Origin: Tanytarsus gracilentus
Taxonomy: Eukaryota > Arthropoda > Insecta > Diptera > Chironomidae
Direction: 5' to 3'
Length of the DNA: 64,000 bases
Assembly: GCA_038502055.1 (NCBI GenBank)
Contig: JAXRKN010000020.1
Location: forward strand, 62,001-126,000
In this document: piece by piece, positions 32,581 to 45,702 of the stretch
Layout: each line of letters opens with the position of its first letter
Numbering within the stretch: position 1 is the stretch's first letter
The notes under the pieces: model-generated
What the model saw: the letters and a program-made list of their open reading frames with translations, nothing else
What the model was told of the DNA's origin: nothing
The model's database searches: none
Position numbers and translations under genes: made by a program

Positions 32581-35500
32581 TTATTCTTGCTTTTGACTCA
32601 TTCCTGATTTTGTTTTCTTTCTCGATAGAAGTTTCTTGAGATTTCGACATGGATAGTCGATGAATAACGTGAGAAATAAAGCTGAGAAAAGTATCATAAA
32701 AAGTTCGTTGAGGTTGATCTGAAATTGAAAAGGAAGAAGGTTAAAAATGATTTTATTTTGAAATTTCAGAAGTTAACAATTTAAAATATTTAAAAAAGAA
32801 TAAAATTAAAAATTTCAAAAATATCAAAAATTAACAAAAAATTTCAAAATTTTAAAAAATTTAAAAGAGTTAAAAAATTAAAAATACCTAATTAAAAAAA
32901 TTAAGAAAAAATTTTAAATTCTAAATCTAAAAATTTAACACGATACAAAAAATTCTCCAATACTCACAAACGAACCAAAATAAGTGAAGTGAGATGAGCT
33001 TCGAATGATTCCAATGTTGTAGTGATAAACAGCAAACTGAACGAGATAAATTGCGTAAGATAAATTTGCAAAAATCCTCCAATATTTCCATTCGATGAAA
33101 GGAGATAAAAAGTCTAGAAATAAAACGAAAGAAAATTAATTAAATTAAGTTAAAAAAAATCAATTTTTAAGAGGGTATAAAATTCGAAATACGTAAATAA
33201 AATTTTTCAACATCCAGTGAAAAATTATTAAAATTTAAATTTTGCAAGTTTTCCCACCCCTCGAATAATTAATTTTTAATTAATTCTTAAACTCACTTTT
33301 GCATCCCATCTCCGAAGTAAACAAAATCCATCCAACAAATCCACACATACAAATCGTGCAGAGTGAACTGAACAGTGTCAGCGCTAATTTTACATCGTTT
33401 GCGCATTCAACCGAAATCACAACAGTCACAACTAATCCAGTAACGGCCATCAACCATCCAAGATTCAATTGAAAGTCGGAAAGCTTTTTGTTTCTCATTT
33501 TTACGACAGCATAAGCGAGTAAAATTCCAATAAAATATGGCGCGATTCGATAATGCGGAAGAACATGAAAAATTGTGTCGTGATTGTGCATTTTTTTGAC
33601 TCGTCCTTGCAGAGACACAAAAACACTAATGTCCTCGGCGTGACTCCTTGCAAATCTTAAAATTGAAATGCCAAAAATGCTTGAAATCACCAAAATTATC
33701 ATCGAGAGTGGAAAGGCCACAATTAATCCAGCAATAATCGGTCCAAAAATTGAGAGTTGGAAGTCAGTCGCGATGTGGTGCGTGTGCATCATGCAAATCT
33801 CCTCGAATCCCATCAAATTTTGAATCATCAAGAAATTTCGCCACCAAGTTTGCGCGCAAAGTTTCGACTGGTAGTCAATCAAAATTGGCCAAAGTGGACC
33901 GCTGCTAATTTGGGGTGAAATGAAGATCATAAAAATCACCATAAACGCGACGTTCGGCATCAAGCGAAAATATCTGTTGAGAATTTCTGATAAAATTTTA
34001 ATTTTTTCTCCTCGAAGAATTTTTTTGATGATCGAGTATGAAACTAAAAATCCGCTCAGCATGAGAAAAATGTCGGTGTGAAGATGAGAAATTCTTAAAA
34101 TTATTGTGTGTGAGTTTTTGAAGGATTCGGAGAGTTCAAATTTATTTGTGATTGGCTCGAAAAAAAGATCGTAAGCTTTGTGGGTGAAGAGAAGGAGAAT
34201 TGAGAAAATTGATCGAATTCCGTGGACACTCGGCATGTCGGAAAAAGTTGATTCAGTCGAAATTAAATCCTTGAAATTGCCGACGAGTGAAAGTGCTTTC
34301 GTGATTTTTGAGTCTGTGAATTAATTTTAAGGTTTATTGAGATTTTTATTAAAAATATTTAATTTTATTAATTTTGAAATTTAAAAATATTTTTTAAAAT
34401 TTGAAATGGAATTTAAAAAAATTTTAAAGGTTTTTAAAAATTTAAAAATATTTTTTAAAATTTAAATTGATTTTTTAAAAATTCAGAAATATTTTTTAAA
34501 ATTTAAATATTTTTTTTTAGTTTAAAAATTAAAATTCAAAAATTCAAAATTAATTCTGAAAATTTAAAATTTATTTTTCTCACCAAAATTGAGCACAATT
34601 TCAGCTAATGTTGATGAGATAACTGAGAAACAAATTAATCCAAAAAATGCCCTGAAAAATGTTAAAATTTAAGAGATTAAAAAAATATTAAAAATTTTTA
34701 ATGACATTTGTTAAAAACTTTTTAAAAATGTTACTCACATTGCAATTTTTGTTCCTTTATCGAATTTAATCCCATCACTTTTGACCTGACACATTTCTTC
34801 ATTCATTTGAATTTCAACTTTTATCGGCAAGTTCATCAAATAATTTCCGACATCTTTTTCTAAAATTATTTTAACATCCTCATTAACGCAACTCGATGGC
34901 ACACAAAGAGCCCATTTTATTTCTGAACTTTTCGGACTCATGTGACTCACCTAAAATTAATGAGATAATTTGTTTATGTTTTTCTTGAGAAAATAAATTT
35001 TTTTCACAACAGAAAAAAATTTGAATTTATTTTTTTACATTTTCTAGCAATTAAAAAATTTTATTTAATTTTTCTCATCTTGAAAATTATTTTTTTAACT
35101 CACATCATCAAATTCACTGATGTAAGTGTTTCCGGCTAAAATTCGATGCTTAAGCAATTCGAAATTCTTCAGATTTTTATCCGTAAACTCGAACATGATT
35201 GAAGAAAGACAAAATTTTCCTCTAAAAATCTCATCGGGATGTTTTAAATTCATGCAACTGTCAAAATCACCGAAATTTTGTAGATTTCCATTCAGAATTG
35301 AGGTTGGTGGTTTTGATGAGGAATCGAGCACTAAAATAATTTTTTTAAATTTTTTAAAGATTAAAAAATTCACAGAAAAATTTTAAAATTCAATTTTTTT
35401 TTATAAAATTTAAATTTGAATTTTTTAGCAAAAAAAATATTTTTTACTTTCCAGCGCCCAAATTTCAAAATTCCTCAATCCATTTTCGTAAATCTTCATA

Positions 35501-35670
35501 GATTTTTCGCACTCTTCCGTTAAATTTTCATAATCGAATTTTTTAAATAAATTTTCCGCCGCTTTAAAACTTTTAGAACTTTTACATTCACTTTCAGTCA
35601 CATTTATTAAGCTCGTTGAACTTTCAATCAAGTTTATAATCACAAACAATTTTACAAACTCGATTTTCAT
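32581..35670 (-). CDS. NRF-6-like membrane acyltransferase (nose resistant to fluoxetine family)
   Basis: Seven exons on the minus strand: 35670-35448, 35330-35104, 34950-34739, 34651-34584, 34313-33297, 33113-32968 and 32718-32581 (676 aa), with all phases joined. A signal peptide is followed by a Cys-rich extracellular NRF domain (WALEMLDSSSKPPTSIL, GDFDSC, KWALCVPSSC), then TM1 and an acyltransferase-3 region of about ten TM segments. The acyltransferase region starts at HGIRSIFSILLLFTHKAYD, continues with FLMLSGFLVSY, RYFRLMP and HYRIAPYFIGILLAY, and ends FIDYPCRNLKKLL. In C. elegans, members take part in yolk, lipid or drug transport in gut and cuticle; insect roles are mostly unknown. 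The usual HGxR...Y/H pattern is present as HGIRSI. Confidence 0.9.
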
Positions 35671-36296
35671 TTTAAAAAAGAAGTTGCTCGATTCTTTTTT
35701 AACTTATAAATTCATTTGCTATTTTTTTAACTTCTTTATTTAACTCTTCCGCAAGTTAATTTATTTTTTTGAACCGTGTTCATTCACCGAGATGCAGAAA
35801 TCGACTAAAAACTTTTAGAAGTTTTCGCTCTTGTGGCTTTTACGCTCATACAAAACGGTTCATAACAGCCATCATGATAAATTGGATGGACACAAAGAGA
35901 AGAGAAGGAACGCGAACGGAAATCGGCTGAACTTTTTTCTCTCTCATGCATGCGGAGTTCAAGAGTTTTGCGAATTGCAGAAGTGCAAAGGGCAAAAATT
36001 AAATTAAATTTTTTTGGGGGTTTTAGAATAAAATCTTTAAATTAATTAATGAGTTCATTTTTTTAATTCAATTACCTTTATTGAGTTCAAGTAAAAAAAA
36101 TAAAGATTTTATTTTTAAATTTTATTTTTATTTATTTAACTTTCAAAATAAATTTCTTATGACACGAAAATTTTCTAATGGCATTTAAAAAGTTAATTAG
36201 ATCATTGTTTAAAAAATTCTTTTTTAGCTTTGGCGTTTTTTAGTCAAATATTTGTTATTATCACTCTCGAAAGTTTTAAGTAGAAATATTTTCAAT
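35671..36296. other. Intergenic region between the acyltransferase 5' end and Plod 3' end
   Basis: A GC-richer patch at about 35790-35960 is probably the promoter/5' region of the acyltransferase gene. The rest is the AT-rich 3' flank of Plod. No further gene. Confidence 0.4.
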
Positions 36297-39200
36297 TTAT
36301 GGATCAATGAACGACACCATGATGTAGCGAGTTCCTTTCGTGACCGTCAAGCCTTCATGGAAGTGAGTAAGTCGACCGGGATGCATTAGAATGTGTCCCT
36401 TAGGGATGTTGAGAACTGAACAATTGTATCTAAAATTTAAACAAGAGAAAATTGACAGTCAAAATCGGTGGAACTTGGTGATAAAATTTCCAGTCTTATG
36501 AGCGAGTTTTTCCATCTGCTTTTTGCTGCATTTGAAGATTCTTTTAATATCATAATTTTTTTTACTTAAAAAACTAAATTTCTTATGCTCAAAGTGTCGC
36601 AACATTTTTTGGAAATTTTTTTCTCTCGCTAGTTATGTAAAATCGTTTAAAGCTTTGATGTTTTATCCTAATTGAAAAATATTAGAATAAATTTTCAATT
36701 TAAATTAAGGAAATTTATTTCATAAAAATCCTTAAAATTTCTCACCGCAAAAATCTGCAGCCGCCGCCTTCGTAATCGTTTCCAGCTTGATTTAGTGCGA
36801 CATTAATTGTGTAAGTTGACGAGTCGTGATGAGGTCTCAAGTTCGGCTGCTCATCGGGTCGATAGCGAACCACAAAGTTCATCAACGATCTCGGCGGATC
36901 GTGGAAATATCCGAGAAAAACTTTCTCTTGTAAAGGTCGAATGTAAAGTTGTAAAAATTTCAGCCAAAGCGGTTCGAGTCCAACTTGATTCATGTGAATA
37001 TCTCGAGTCGGAACTGCTTCGTATCCGCCTTGAAGTCGAGCATCTGAATTCGATCCATCGCTCCATCTACCAAAAGCTTCCATAATGTCAACCATGCTGT
37101 CGGTGAAGTGATCGGTCGCGACCGGAAATTTATAAACATCCGTACATGGTTGAGATGGAATCGTGTCCTTGTTCAATTGCGTCCAATATTCTCCGTGAAT
37201 GAAACGTTTCTCCCAATCAAATTGGTTCGAGAAGAGCTCATAAAAGTCGGGACGAGTCTTGCGGATGTCGAAATTATCGGGATTTATTAAATGACCGTAG
37301 TCGTTGAGGTTGGTGACGTACATGAAGATTTCTTGGTTTCTAAAATGAGAAAAAAATTATTAAAAATGGTGCAGATAAATTATCCATTGGACATTAAGTC
37401 CAATAATTTTTTTGTGTTTGATTTAATTTTTTATGGAGTAAAAACCAAAATTTAAAAGGAGTCAGACATTTAGTCCATTCGAAATTATACCATAAATAAA
37501 AAATATTAAAAAATTGTGGACAAAATGTCTTTGGGACAAAATTGTCGATAAGAAAAATTACCAAAAAATTATTTTTAAAATTAAATTGCCATTGAATAAA
37601 AATAAATTTAAAAAATATCAAAAAAATCACCTCAAATGTTCAGCCAGCGCCATGTCAGCATCGACATCAGCTTTTGTGTACGAAAGTTTGTTTAAAACTT
37701 TGCTCTTAATCAAGTAACAAGATCCAACGAAAGGAACATTGAAAATGCCTCGAATCTCTGCATTCACGACTGTCATGTAGTCATTGCTTCTCGCATAAAA
37801 TCCTTTGTCGTTCAAAGCTCCCCAAAAGTTTGACCAAACTCCGCCAATTCTTTTGATCATTGGCGCGATGAAAGTTTGATTGAGATAAATTAGTTCGGTG
37901 AGTGTGTCGAGATTCTCGAGATGGACATCCGAGTCGATCACAAAGAGATGATCGCATTTTTTGGTGAGGCATCGATTGACTGCGAGTTCTCTGGCTGTCG
38001 CTTCTGTAATTCCGTCTTTAAAATTCAAAGCTTTCACGCTCAAATATTTTTCGTTTTTCGCGTGCTCGACAAAAGTCTCGACAAGTTTTTCGTGATACTC
38101 AACTCGATTGTGAACGAAAATGTGAATTTTATTTTTCGGATAAGTCATCGTGAGAATTTTATCGAAATATTCTTCCAAAAACGGAGTTGGATTTTCGATA
38201 AAAAGAGCAACGAGAACTGTGAACGAAACTTGCTTCTCTTCATCTTCAATGTAGTCGTCATAGCACCATCGACATTCACCATTGACGAACGCGTTTGCGA
38301 GATAATTTCCATAATTGTTGAGATGAATTTTACTCGGTCCATTGCCGTGAACGACTGAAGGATTTGTGGAATATTTTTTATTGAGGATTTTTGTTTCGCC
38401 AATTTGATTGACAGTAAGTGAGACATCAGCTGAAAAAGTAATTAAGTGAATTAATTAATTATATAATTTAAAAAGTAATAAAAATAATTTAAAAAATTAA
38501 AAGTTAATTAAAATAATTTAAAAATTAATTAAAATAATTTAAAAATTAATTAAAATAAATTAAAAAATTAAACTAAAAAATTTCAAAATTAATTAAAATA
38601 TTTTAAAATTAATTCAAAATTTTCTTAATTTTAATTTCCACTCACCAACATTTCCATTTAGATTTTGAAACAATTTCGACTTATGATCCAACTGAATTTT
38701 ATTTTCTTCCCTCAATTTTTCATTCAAAAATGCGTTTGTGTAAAAAAGTTGATCGTCGTCCTGATCGCCGACTTTAGCAGAGTCCAAAATGTTGTAAATA
38801 TTTTCCGCATATCCAATAAACATTCCCGAGTTTAAAAATTGCTGTCCATCAGCCTGAGGATATTTCGATCGCAGCTCATCGTCCGGCCAGCAAAAATTCT
38901 CAGCACCAAAAACAACATTCGCTTGCGTTTCTTTAAACTTTTCGATGATGTCGGCGAGGGGAGAGAGAAAAATTACGTCGTAACTGGAATAAAAAGAGAT
39001 TTATTATGCTGATGATGATTTCGAGTGAAAAAGATCATTAAAAATAAATTGAAAAGAATGCAAAAATTTTATGAGCGAATGTTGATGAACTTTTCCGGCT
39101 GATGGGACTTGAAGTGTTTTGTGGAGTTGATGGATGTAAAAAAATCAAGGGAATTTTTTTTCAAAGGGATGGAAATTTTTTTTTAATTTTTAAATCTCAT

Positions 39201-40211
39201 TTAAATTTTTATCTCTCACCTATCAGTGAACATCACAATTCGGGTTTTGTCATCTTTGTAAGGTTCCATCGCTTTTTTCAGTAAATTTATTTTGTAAGCA
39301 CCGCCGCGAAAATTCATGTTTCCTCCTTTCCATGGCTTTCCCAAGCCTAAAGTTGTTACCTAAAAATTAAAAAGATTTTTATTGTTTTTTTTTTATGATT
39401 TTAGTTATTAGATGAATAATTTATTTTAAATGAAAAATTTAATAATTTTTTTTAATTGAAAATTCGTCTTTAAAATTTATACAAAATTTTAATTCAAATC
39501 CCACTCACTTTAATGTCATATTCGTTCGCAGATCTCAAGAACCTTAAATATCCATCTTTAGCCTCGGATGCAACAGTAAACACGATCGGCTCATCTGGAA
39601 ATAAAATCATCGCATTTATAAACAAAAAAACACTCATGCCGCATATGTTTCAAAAAAATATTCTGCTGCTAATTATAAACTTTATTATGTTCTACATCAC
39701 GATGTGACCGGAGTCACATTTAACATACATCCAGCATCAATTTCTCTTCTAGAATTTCACTCTCACAAACACATGCGTGAAAATGTGATTGAGATGAGGA
39801 AGTGAAGAATATAAATTGATAAGGAAATTCGAGATTTGAGATGAAAATTTGAGTTTTTTGAAAGTTTCTAGAAGTTTTTAGGGTTTTAAATTTTATAAAT
39901 ATTTAAAAAGATTTTTTTTAATTTTCTAGGTATTAAAAGGATTTTTTAAATTTTATAAATTATAAAAAAAATTGAATATCAAATTTTATAATTTTTTGCA
40001 TATTTTTTCATTTTATTTCTCACTCAGCACGTCAATTTATTTCTTAACCCACTTAGCTCTCAAATTTCATTTAATTTCTTGCAATTTCATCGAAATTTAA
40101 CTCAAATTCGCGACATAATCACTAAAAACATCAAAACTCACCGTCGGCATAATTTTTTTCGCAATAATTCAAAAGTAAAAGCAGAGAAACGCACAAAATT
40201 TTCACTTTCAT
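36297..40211 (-). CDS. Plod: Procollagen-lysine 5-dioxygenase (lysyl hydroxylase)
   Basis: Seven exons on the minus strand: 40211-40142, 39594-39509, 39359-39220, 38983-38646, 38429-37631, 37339-36746 and 36429-36297 (719 aa). A signal peptide (MKVKILCVSLLLLLNYC) sends it to the ER. The N-terminal half is glycosyltransferase-like (VTTLGLGKPWKGGN, VFGAENFCWPDDEL, FLNSGMFIGY). The C-terminal 2-oxoglutarate/Fe(II) domain carries iron ligands His648 and Asp650 (PHHDSSTYTINVAL) and His700 (THFHEG), with Arg710 for 2-oxoglutarate (KGTRYIMVSF). It hydroxylates lysines in collagen, in flies mainly type IV basement-membrane collagen. The length fits the family. All catalytic residues are present and the phases join throughout. 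Confidence 0.95.
37381..37550. repeat. Degenerate dispersed-motif block in a Plod intron
   Basis: Within the intron between 37631 and 37339 are GGACATTAAGTCC (37389-37401), CAGACATTTAGTCC and GGACAAAATGTCTTTGGGAC, an inverted and repeated GGACA..TGTCC pattern. It is related to the GGGCAAAATGTCC motif at 24.07 kb. Confidence 0.4.
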
Positions 40212-40572
40212 CGCTTCACTTCTAATCTAGTTCTTAACTCAATCTCATTTAGTCTTGAAAATATAATTTTTAATTAATCTTTTCCGTCCGATTAAAGTGA
40301 AGACGTGAGAAAGAATGAGAGGAGAAAAAAATTTGTTCTGATGTGTGAATTATGTGTCAGGGTTCTGCGCATAATTCACCAACACATTGAAACAATTTTT
40401 GTGTTTATGTTTTTGATGCACAAACAGATGATTTTTACTAATGTGTTGAAGATTTTGGTCGGATTGAAAATGGAGAGGAATTTTTTATAAGTAAACAAAA
40501 ACTTTTGAAAACTAAAATTAAATTTTTAATTCTCTTTTAAACTTTGAGCTGTCAACAACTTAAAAATCAACA

Positions 40573-41751
40573 ATGGAAGTCAAAAAGGAACCTGAAGGTC
40601 ATCAAAACATCTCGATCGAAACAATTTCAAACTCAACATCGGAAAATAATTTAAATAATGTGAAAATTTTAGTTCGTGATGCGAGAAAAGAATTTTCGGA
40701 TTTGATTAAAGAAAAACATGAGAAAGAATTTTGCGATTTGGTGAAAAAATTGAATGAAAATGTTGAAAATCACTCGAACATTGAGGAAAGAAATTTCGCG
40801 AGGAAAGATCCAGAGAGGAATTTTGAGGAAGAGTCGAAACCACAACTCAAGATGAAAATGAGAAAAGGTGGAAGAAAATCAACGAAATTCAGCAAATTTC
40901 AATGTCAAATTTGTCAAAATTATTTTGCAACCAAACAAAGTTTATCTAAACACTTCGCACTTCATCCTGAAAAATTAAAAATTCATCTTTCTAGTGCAAA
41001 TTTAACATCAAAAAAAGATCTGAAAATTTTAAATCCAAATAAAGATTTTTCTTGCGATAAATGTGGAAAAAAATTTACCACTTTAAAAAAAATCAGACGA
41101 CACGTTTTTTCTCACGCAGTCCATAAAGTTGAATGCAAAATTTGTCATGTCAAAATTAAACCACTCAGCTTACAAAAACACATGAACTTTTCTCACAATC
41201 AAAACGAAGTCGAATGTAAAATTTGTCATAAAATTTACAAAAATTCTAATCATTTAAAATTACATTTATTAACTCACAAAATTAAGAGATTTTCATGCAG
41301 TTTTTGTGTTAGGAAATTTTTAACTCAAAGCGATTTAAATTTTCACATGAAATTTCACGAAAATCCAGAACAATTTAAGTGTCAAATTTGCGGACATCAA
41401 ACATCATCAAAACAAATCCTTAAAAGACATTTAAAAGTTCACGATAAAAATCGAGAAAAACATCTCAAATGCGATCGATGCGATTACAAAACTGACATCA
41501 AAAATCATTTTAAATTTCACCTAAAACGTCACGAAAACAGCGAAAAAAAATTAAAAACTTCGCCGAACGCTGTGAAATGTCCAAATTGTCCATCAGTTCT
41601 GAAAGATAAATTTTATTACAAAATGCATTTAAAAGTTTGTAAAAGTATCGCGAGAAAATTTCAATGTGATCACTGTCAGTATGAAAATGTCCAAAAATAT
41701 TACGTTAAAGTTCACATTTTGAAAAAACATTTTGAAAATAAAAGTTCTTAA
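40573..41751 (+). CDS. C2H2 zinc-finger protein with nine fingers
   Basis: Single exon, 392 aa. The N-terminal 105 residues are acidic/basic, without a ZAD or BTB domain, but with an early VKKEPE sumoylation-type motif. From about residue 108 there are nine zinc fingers in series: FQCQIC..H..H, FSCDKC, VECKIC (twice), FSCSFC, FKCQIC, LKCDRC, VKCPNC (last ligand Cys, C2HC type) and FQCDHC. Linkers are irregular and few match the TGEKP type, so it is probably a DNA-binding regulator of the diverged insect type. It is divergent from Plod, with 361 bases between the two start codons, so the promoters may be shared. Confidence 0.85.
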   Translation: MEVKKEPEGHQNISIETISNSTSENNLNNVKILVRDARKEFSDLIKEKHEKEFCDLVKKLNENVENHSNIEERNFARKDPERNFEEESKPQLKMKMRKGGRKSTKFSKFQCQICQNYFATKQSLSKHFALHPEKLKIHLSSANLTSKKDLKILNPNKDFSCDKCGKKFTTLKKIRRHVFSHAVHKVECKICHVKIKPLSLQKHMNFSHNQNEVECKICHKIYKNSNHLKLHLLTHKIKRFSCSFCVRKFLTQSDLNFHMKFHENPEQFKCQICGHQTSSKQILKRHLKVHDKNREKHLKCDRCDYKTDIKNHFKFHLKRHENSEKKLKTSPNAVKCPNCPSVLKDKFYYKMHLKVCKSIARKFQCDHCQYENVQKYYVKVHILKKHFENKSS

Positions 41752-41856
41752 TTAAAAGTATTTAAAAAAGTCTTTTTTCGTCACTATTAGAGTCAATGAC
41801 TTAGGACTCAAAAATTTAGGATCTTTTAAGAGCGTTCAAAAGCGCTGAGTTCAATC

Positions 41857-42243
41857 ATACCATCCAAAAAAAGGAAATTGCCGTGACCAGGAGTCGAACC
41901 TGGGTTATTACGGCCACAACGTAATGTCCTAACCACTAGACGATCACGGCACTGATCAAGCTCACTTTTAACAGCTGCTCAGCTCATTGAAACACTTTGG
42001 TATAAACAGCAATTTGAATTTGTTTCAATTATTTTCACTTTAACACGCTTCGAAGCCGCTTTGTGGTAAGCAAAAACATGAAGAAAGAGAAAAATAAATT
42101 GTAACAAAAAATTTCTTCGATTTTGCTTTGTGAAACAATTTTTTTTGTGTGCTTTAATTAATCTGAAACAGATTCGAAAATGAATTATAAAAAATTGATT
42201 TAAATTTTAAAAATATTTTTTATTTTTAACGGTTAAATTTTTG
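41857..42243 (-). repeat. Right arm of the inverted duplication containing tRNA-His
   Basis: Reverse complement of 11070-11449. The match runs from AAAAAGGAAATT before the tRNA 3' end, through the tRNA and its 5' flank, to AACGGTTAAATTTTT at 42228-42242, with small indels only. Confidence 0.85.
41879..41950 (-). tRNA. tRNA-His (anticodon GTG), second copy
   Basis: All 72 bases match the + strand gene at 11356-11427, including the GTG anticodon (GTTGTGGCC context) and discriminator A. Its orientation is opposite to the first copy. Confidence 0.97.
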
Positions 42244-45200
42244 AAAAATGTATATAAAATTGTTAAAAATATAAATTGAAAATTTTCAATTATTTAACGG
42301 TTAAATTTTTAAAAATTAATTTAATAAAAAGTTGAATTTTTTTTATTAATTATCCTTTTAATTTATAATTAACCCAATAAACTTACCTCATGACGTCATA
42401 AAATTCACTGAAAAAAGTTCAAAACCCATCCATCAATGGTCAATTTTCTAAAAATGTTGTTTTGTTTTGTGGAATTTAAAATTTCTTGTTGTGTTGACTG
42501 AAATTGCAATGTCGCTACTAATAAAAAGAGTCTCAAGTTGTCTGTTTTCGAACTACTAATAATTAAATATGTGTTTATTATCAAGATGTGTATTTTATCA
42601 ATGAATATAATGTTAATCAATCTACTTGTGGCATCTACAAAAAGGGAATAATTTCATCCTTGAAGCAATTCTAAATTGCACAATAATTGATTTTTTTTCT
42701 CTTCATAAATTTTATAATGTGGAATATTTGCTTTAATCATCTTAAGTTCATATTTGGGTTTTGCTTAGTGTGTAGTTATTGTTTTTTGGGTTTAATGCAT
42801 GAAATTTTTGAGGGTCGAAGTTTGAGAAGGGAGAAGTTTTAAAATTTAAAATTTTAACCTCAAATTTCTCCCTCAACTTTGTGTACTTTCAAGTATTTTT
42901 AATTTTCAAATATGTTTTTACAAAAATTTCAGTGTTCAATATGTCATTTTGGATATGCTTGGAGTTGTCGAGTCAAAAAGATCTTTTTTCTGCTGCAATT
43001 TTAAAATTTTCCTCATTTATTTATAGAATTTGTTTACTTTTTTTTGCTTCCACGCATAATTGACAATTAGTTTTAACGACACTTTTTTATCGTCACACCG
43101 TTGAGTGTGGAATGTCGCGGTGAATTTACTTCAAAAATCTTTATAATGAATTATTTTGATCTAGTTGCTAATAATACGATTTTTTTGTCTCTTTTTAAGG
43201 AGTAGAAGTGAGCTTGCTAATTTCTAAATTTTATGAGAACGATGGAAATCTTCTAAGACTAGATTTTGAATGGTTTTAATTTAAATTTTTTAACAGAAAC
43301 AATTTTTACATAAATCTTTTTTAAATTTACACAATTTTAAATTTAATTTTGCTAGACCTTCACTTAGGTCGTTTTTAATTTGTCTTTTTTCGTTGTTGGA
43401 ATTTTAGTGCCAAAAGTTTTAACTTAAAAATTAAATTTAAATTTAAAAAATGAAAACTACTAAATTTTTTTACTTTTTTGGGTATTTTTCTACTTTATAT
43501 GTTTGGGTTATATTTAAAACTTTTTGAACTATTTCAATAATTTTTTCTACATGAATAAAATTGGATTTTCTACGGTTTTCAATGCAAATCACCGCTAGGT
43601 GGCAGCACTAATTTTTAATTTTACTTATTTTGGATCTTTTGTGGTATTTTTGTGAATATTTCTATTGATAATATTTTGGTCAAAATCTAAAGATTGAGTT
43701 AAAATTACTACAAAAAATATTTCATGGAATTTTTTATTATTTTTCATAATTTGCGGGTTTTTAAAGTTTTATTTTGGCACTAAATTATTATTTTTTGTAT
43801 ATCGTGAACGGATTTAAGCATTTTGTGTTGCAAAAAAAAATGATTTGATAATTTTTGATGAAAATTAATTTTGAGATTTTAATTAAATTATTTAATTATT
43901 TATCATTTTAAATTAATTAATTATCATTTTAAATTAATTAATTAATTATTTTTTTAAACTATTTAAAAAATTAGAAAAACCTGAAGAAATTATTTTCGAT
44001 TGCAGTAAAGATTGTCGTAAAGTGTTTTTAAATTTAATGAAAATTTTTAAAAATTAAAAATTTAAAAATTAATCAAAAGTCAAAATTTCATAAAAAATTG
44101 CAACTAATTTAACAATTCAAAAAAAACGTTCAGTGTTTAGACTAGCGATAGATTGATTTTTAAATGTTATCATGACAATTTATGAATAGACATTTTCCAT
44201 TTTATGCGATAGACATCATTTTTATGATAATTTTCTTTAGCGATTTTCCTTTTCACCTTAAATGTCACTTTTCACTTCCATTAATTGACATTCAATAAAT
44301 GTTTTATGTTAGCAATAATTGTAGCATTAGTTGATAAGTTTCTTTATGCTGCTTTGGTGGTAAATAGAATTCTTAAATCTAAAAACTTTTTAAATATTTT
44401 CAGAGATTTTAGTTTCTTTGAAAATTCATAATTTTTTTTATAAATTTTCAAAAAATATAAAATTCTTTTTTTTCCCTAAATCATTGCAAATATTTTTTAC
44501 CATATTTTGCCTTTGAAGTCATTAAGCTAAAATTTCTTCTAAAAAAGTTTTCTCTTTCATTCTCGTTGACTTGAATCGCTTAAAAATGCATTTTGTGCGC
44601 ATCACAGATTTTAAAATAAATGATTTTTTCTTGTCCGGTGATGCGATGTGCAAAAAATGTGACGAAAAATTTACAAAATTGATCCCAATGCCTTGTTTTT
44701 TAACTTTTTTTACAGTGGCTGCTTCAACATTTTTAAAGCTGTTGAATTTTGATCTCCGAACACTTTTTAACCCAGTTGGATTGTTGCAGTGTTAATTGAT
44801 TAAATTTATTTAGATTCCGATGAATTTTTCCTTGTGAAATATTGTCCGAGAATTTTTGTTTGTGTTGCTTCAAATCATCACAGAAGACTTTCGAGGAAGT
44901 TTCTCACAAATCTTCCCTTCAAGTTTTTTTTAAAATAAAAATAATAAAATTAAAGTTTTTGTGTGTTTTTCAAAATTGAGCAAAGTTTTTGTTAATTGAG
45001 CATAGATTTGATGTCAACTCTACGCATGTTGATATGTTGTTCTTATAGTATCTGTGGATTTTTTAGTGTCCTGATGAGTGTAAAGAAGCTTTTTGATCTG
45101 TTGATATAAAAAAGAATTTTTATTATCAAGTTCATCTTTTTGTGTTTACTGAAAAAGCATTAAAAAATAATTAAATTATGTTGAAAGATTTTTTATGCCA

Positions 45201-45333
45201 AAAAATAAATTATTTAAATTGTTAAATTATCAAATTATTTTAATTATTTTTTAAATTATCAGAATATTCAGAATTATCAAATAATAAACGATTTAATAAT
45301 TAAATAATTAAATTATTTGGCATCAAAAACCTT

Positions 45334-45702
45334 TCAATCCCTGTAAAAAATAAAATAATAAACTACATAAAAATTGTTTACGTTTCTCATTGTAAATGTG
45401 AATTTTTTACTCTCACTTTTTATTACATTTTTAAATTCATTGTCATTGATAAGTTTAATTTTTTTTATAATGGTGATGTTTGATAATTTACAAAAAATGA
45501 TAGGTGAATAAATTTGACTACTAAAGATTACAAACAAAATAATTAAAGTAATGAACAAAAATATTATGCAGAGTTGTAAATTTAGGTTGACAACCCGAAA
45601 AGGATAATTTTCATATTTAAATATAATAATAACAATCACTACGGTAGAAATCACGTAAAATGACTTTAAAATCGGCTGCAGATTTTGCAATAAATTCAAC
45701 AT
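45334..45702 (-). CDS. Possible membrane-protein fragment (gustatory-receptor-like, weak)
   Basis: 122 codons with two or three hydrophobic spans (FYVISTVVIVIIIF, LCIIFLFITLIILFVIF) after LKSFYVISTVV, which recalls the N-terminus of insect gustatory receptors. No downstream exon with the conserved TYxxxxxQF end was found. It may be a fragment, or chance in AT-rich DNA. Confidence 0.2.
   Translation of the reverse strand: MLNLLQNLQPILKSFYVISTVVIVIIIFKYENYPFRVVNLNLQLCIIFLFITLIILFVIFSSQIYSPIIFCKLSNITIIKKIKLINDNEFKNVIKSESKKFTFTMRNVNNFYVVYYFIFYRD

Noticed and set aside
37921..38358. 145-codon + strand frame
   Set aside because: Antisense to a Plod coding exon whose reading is unambiguous.
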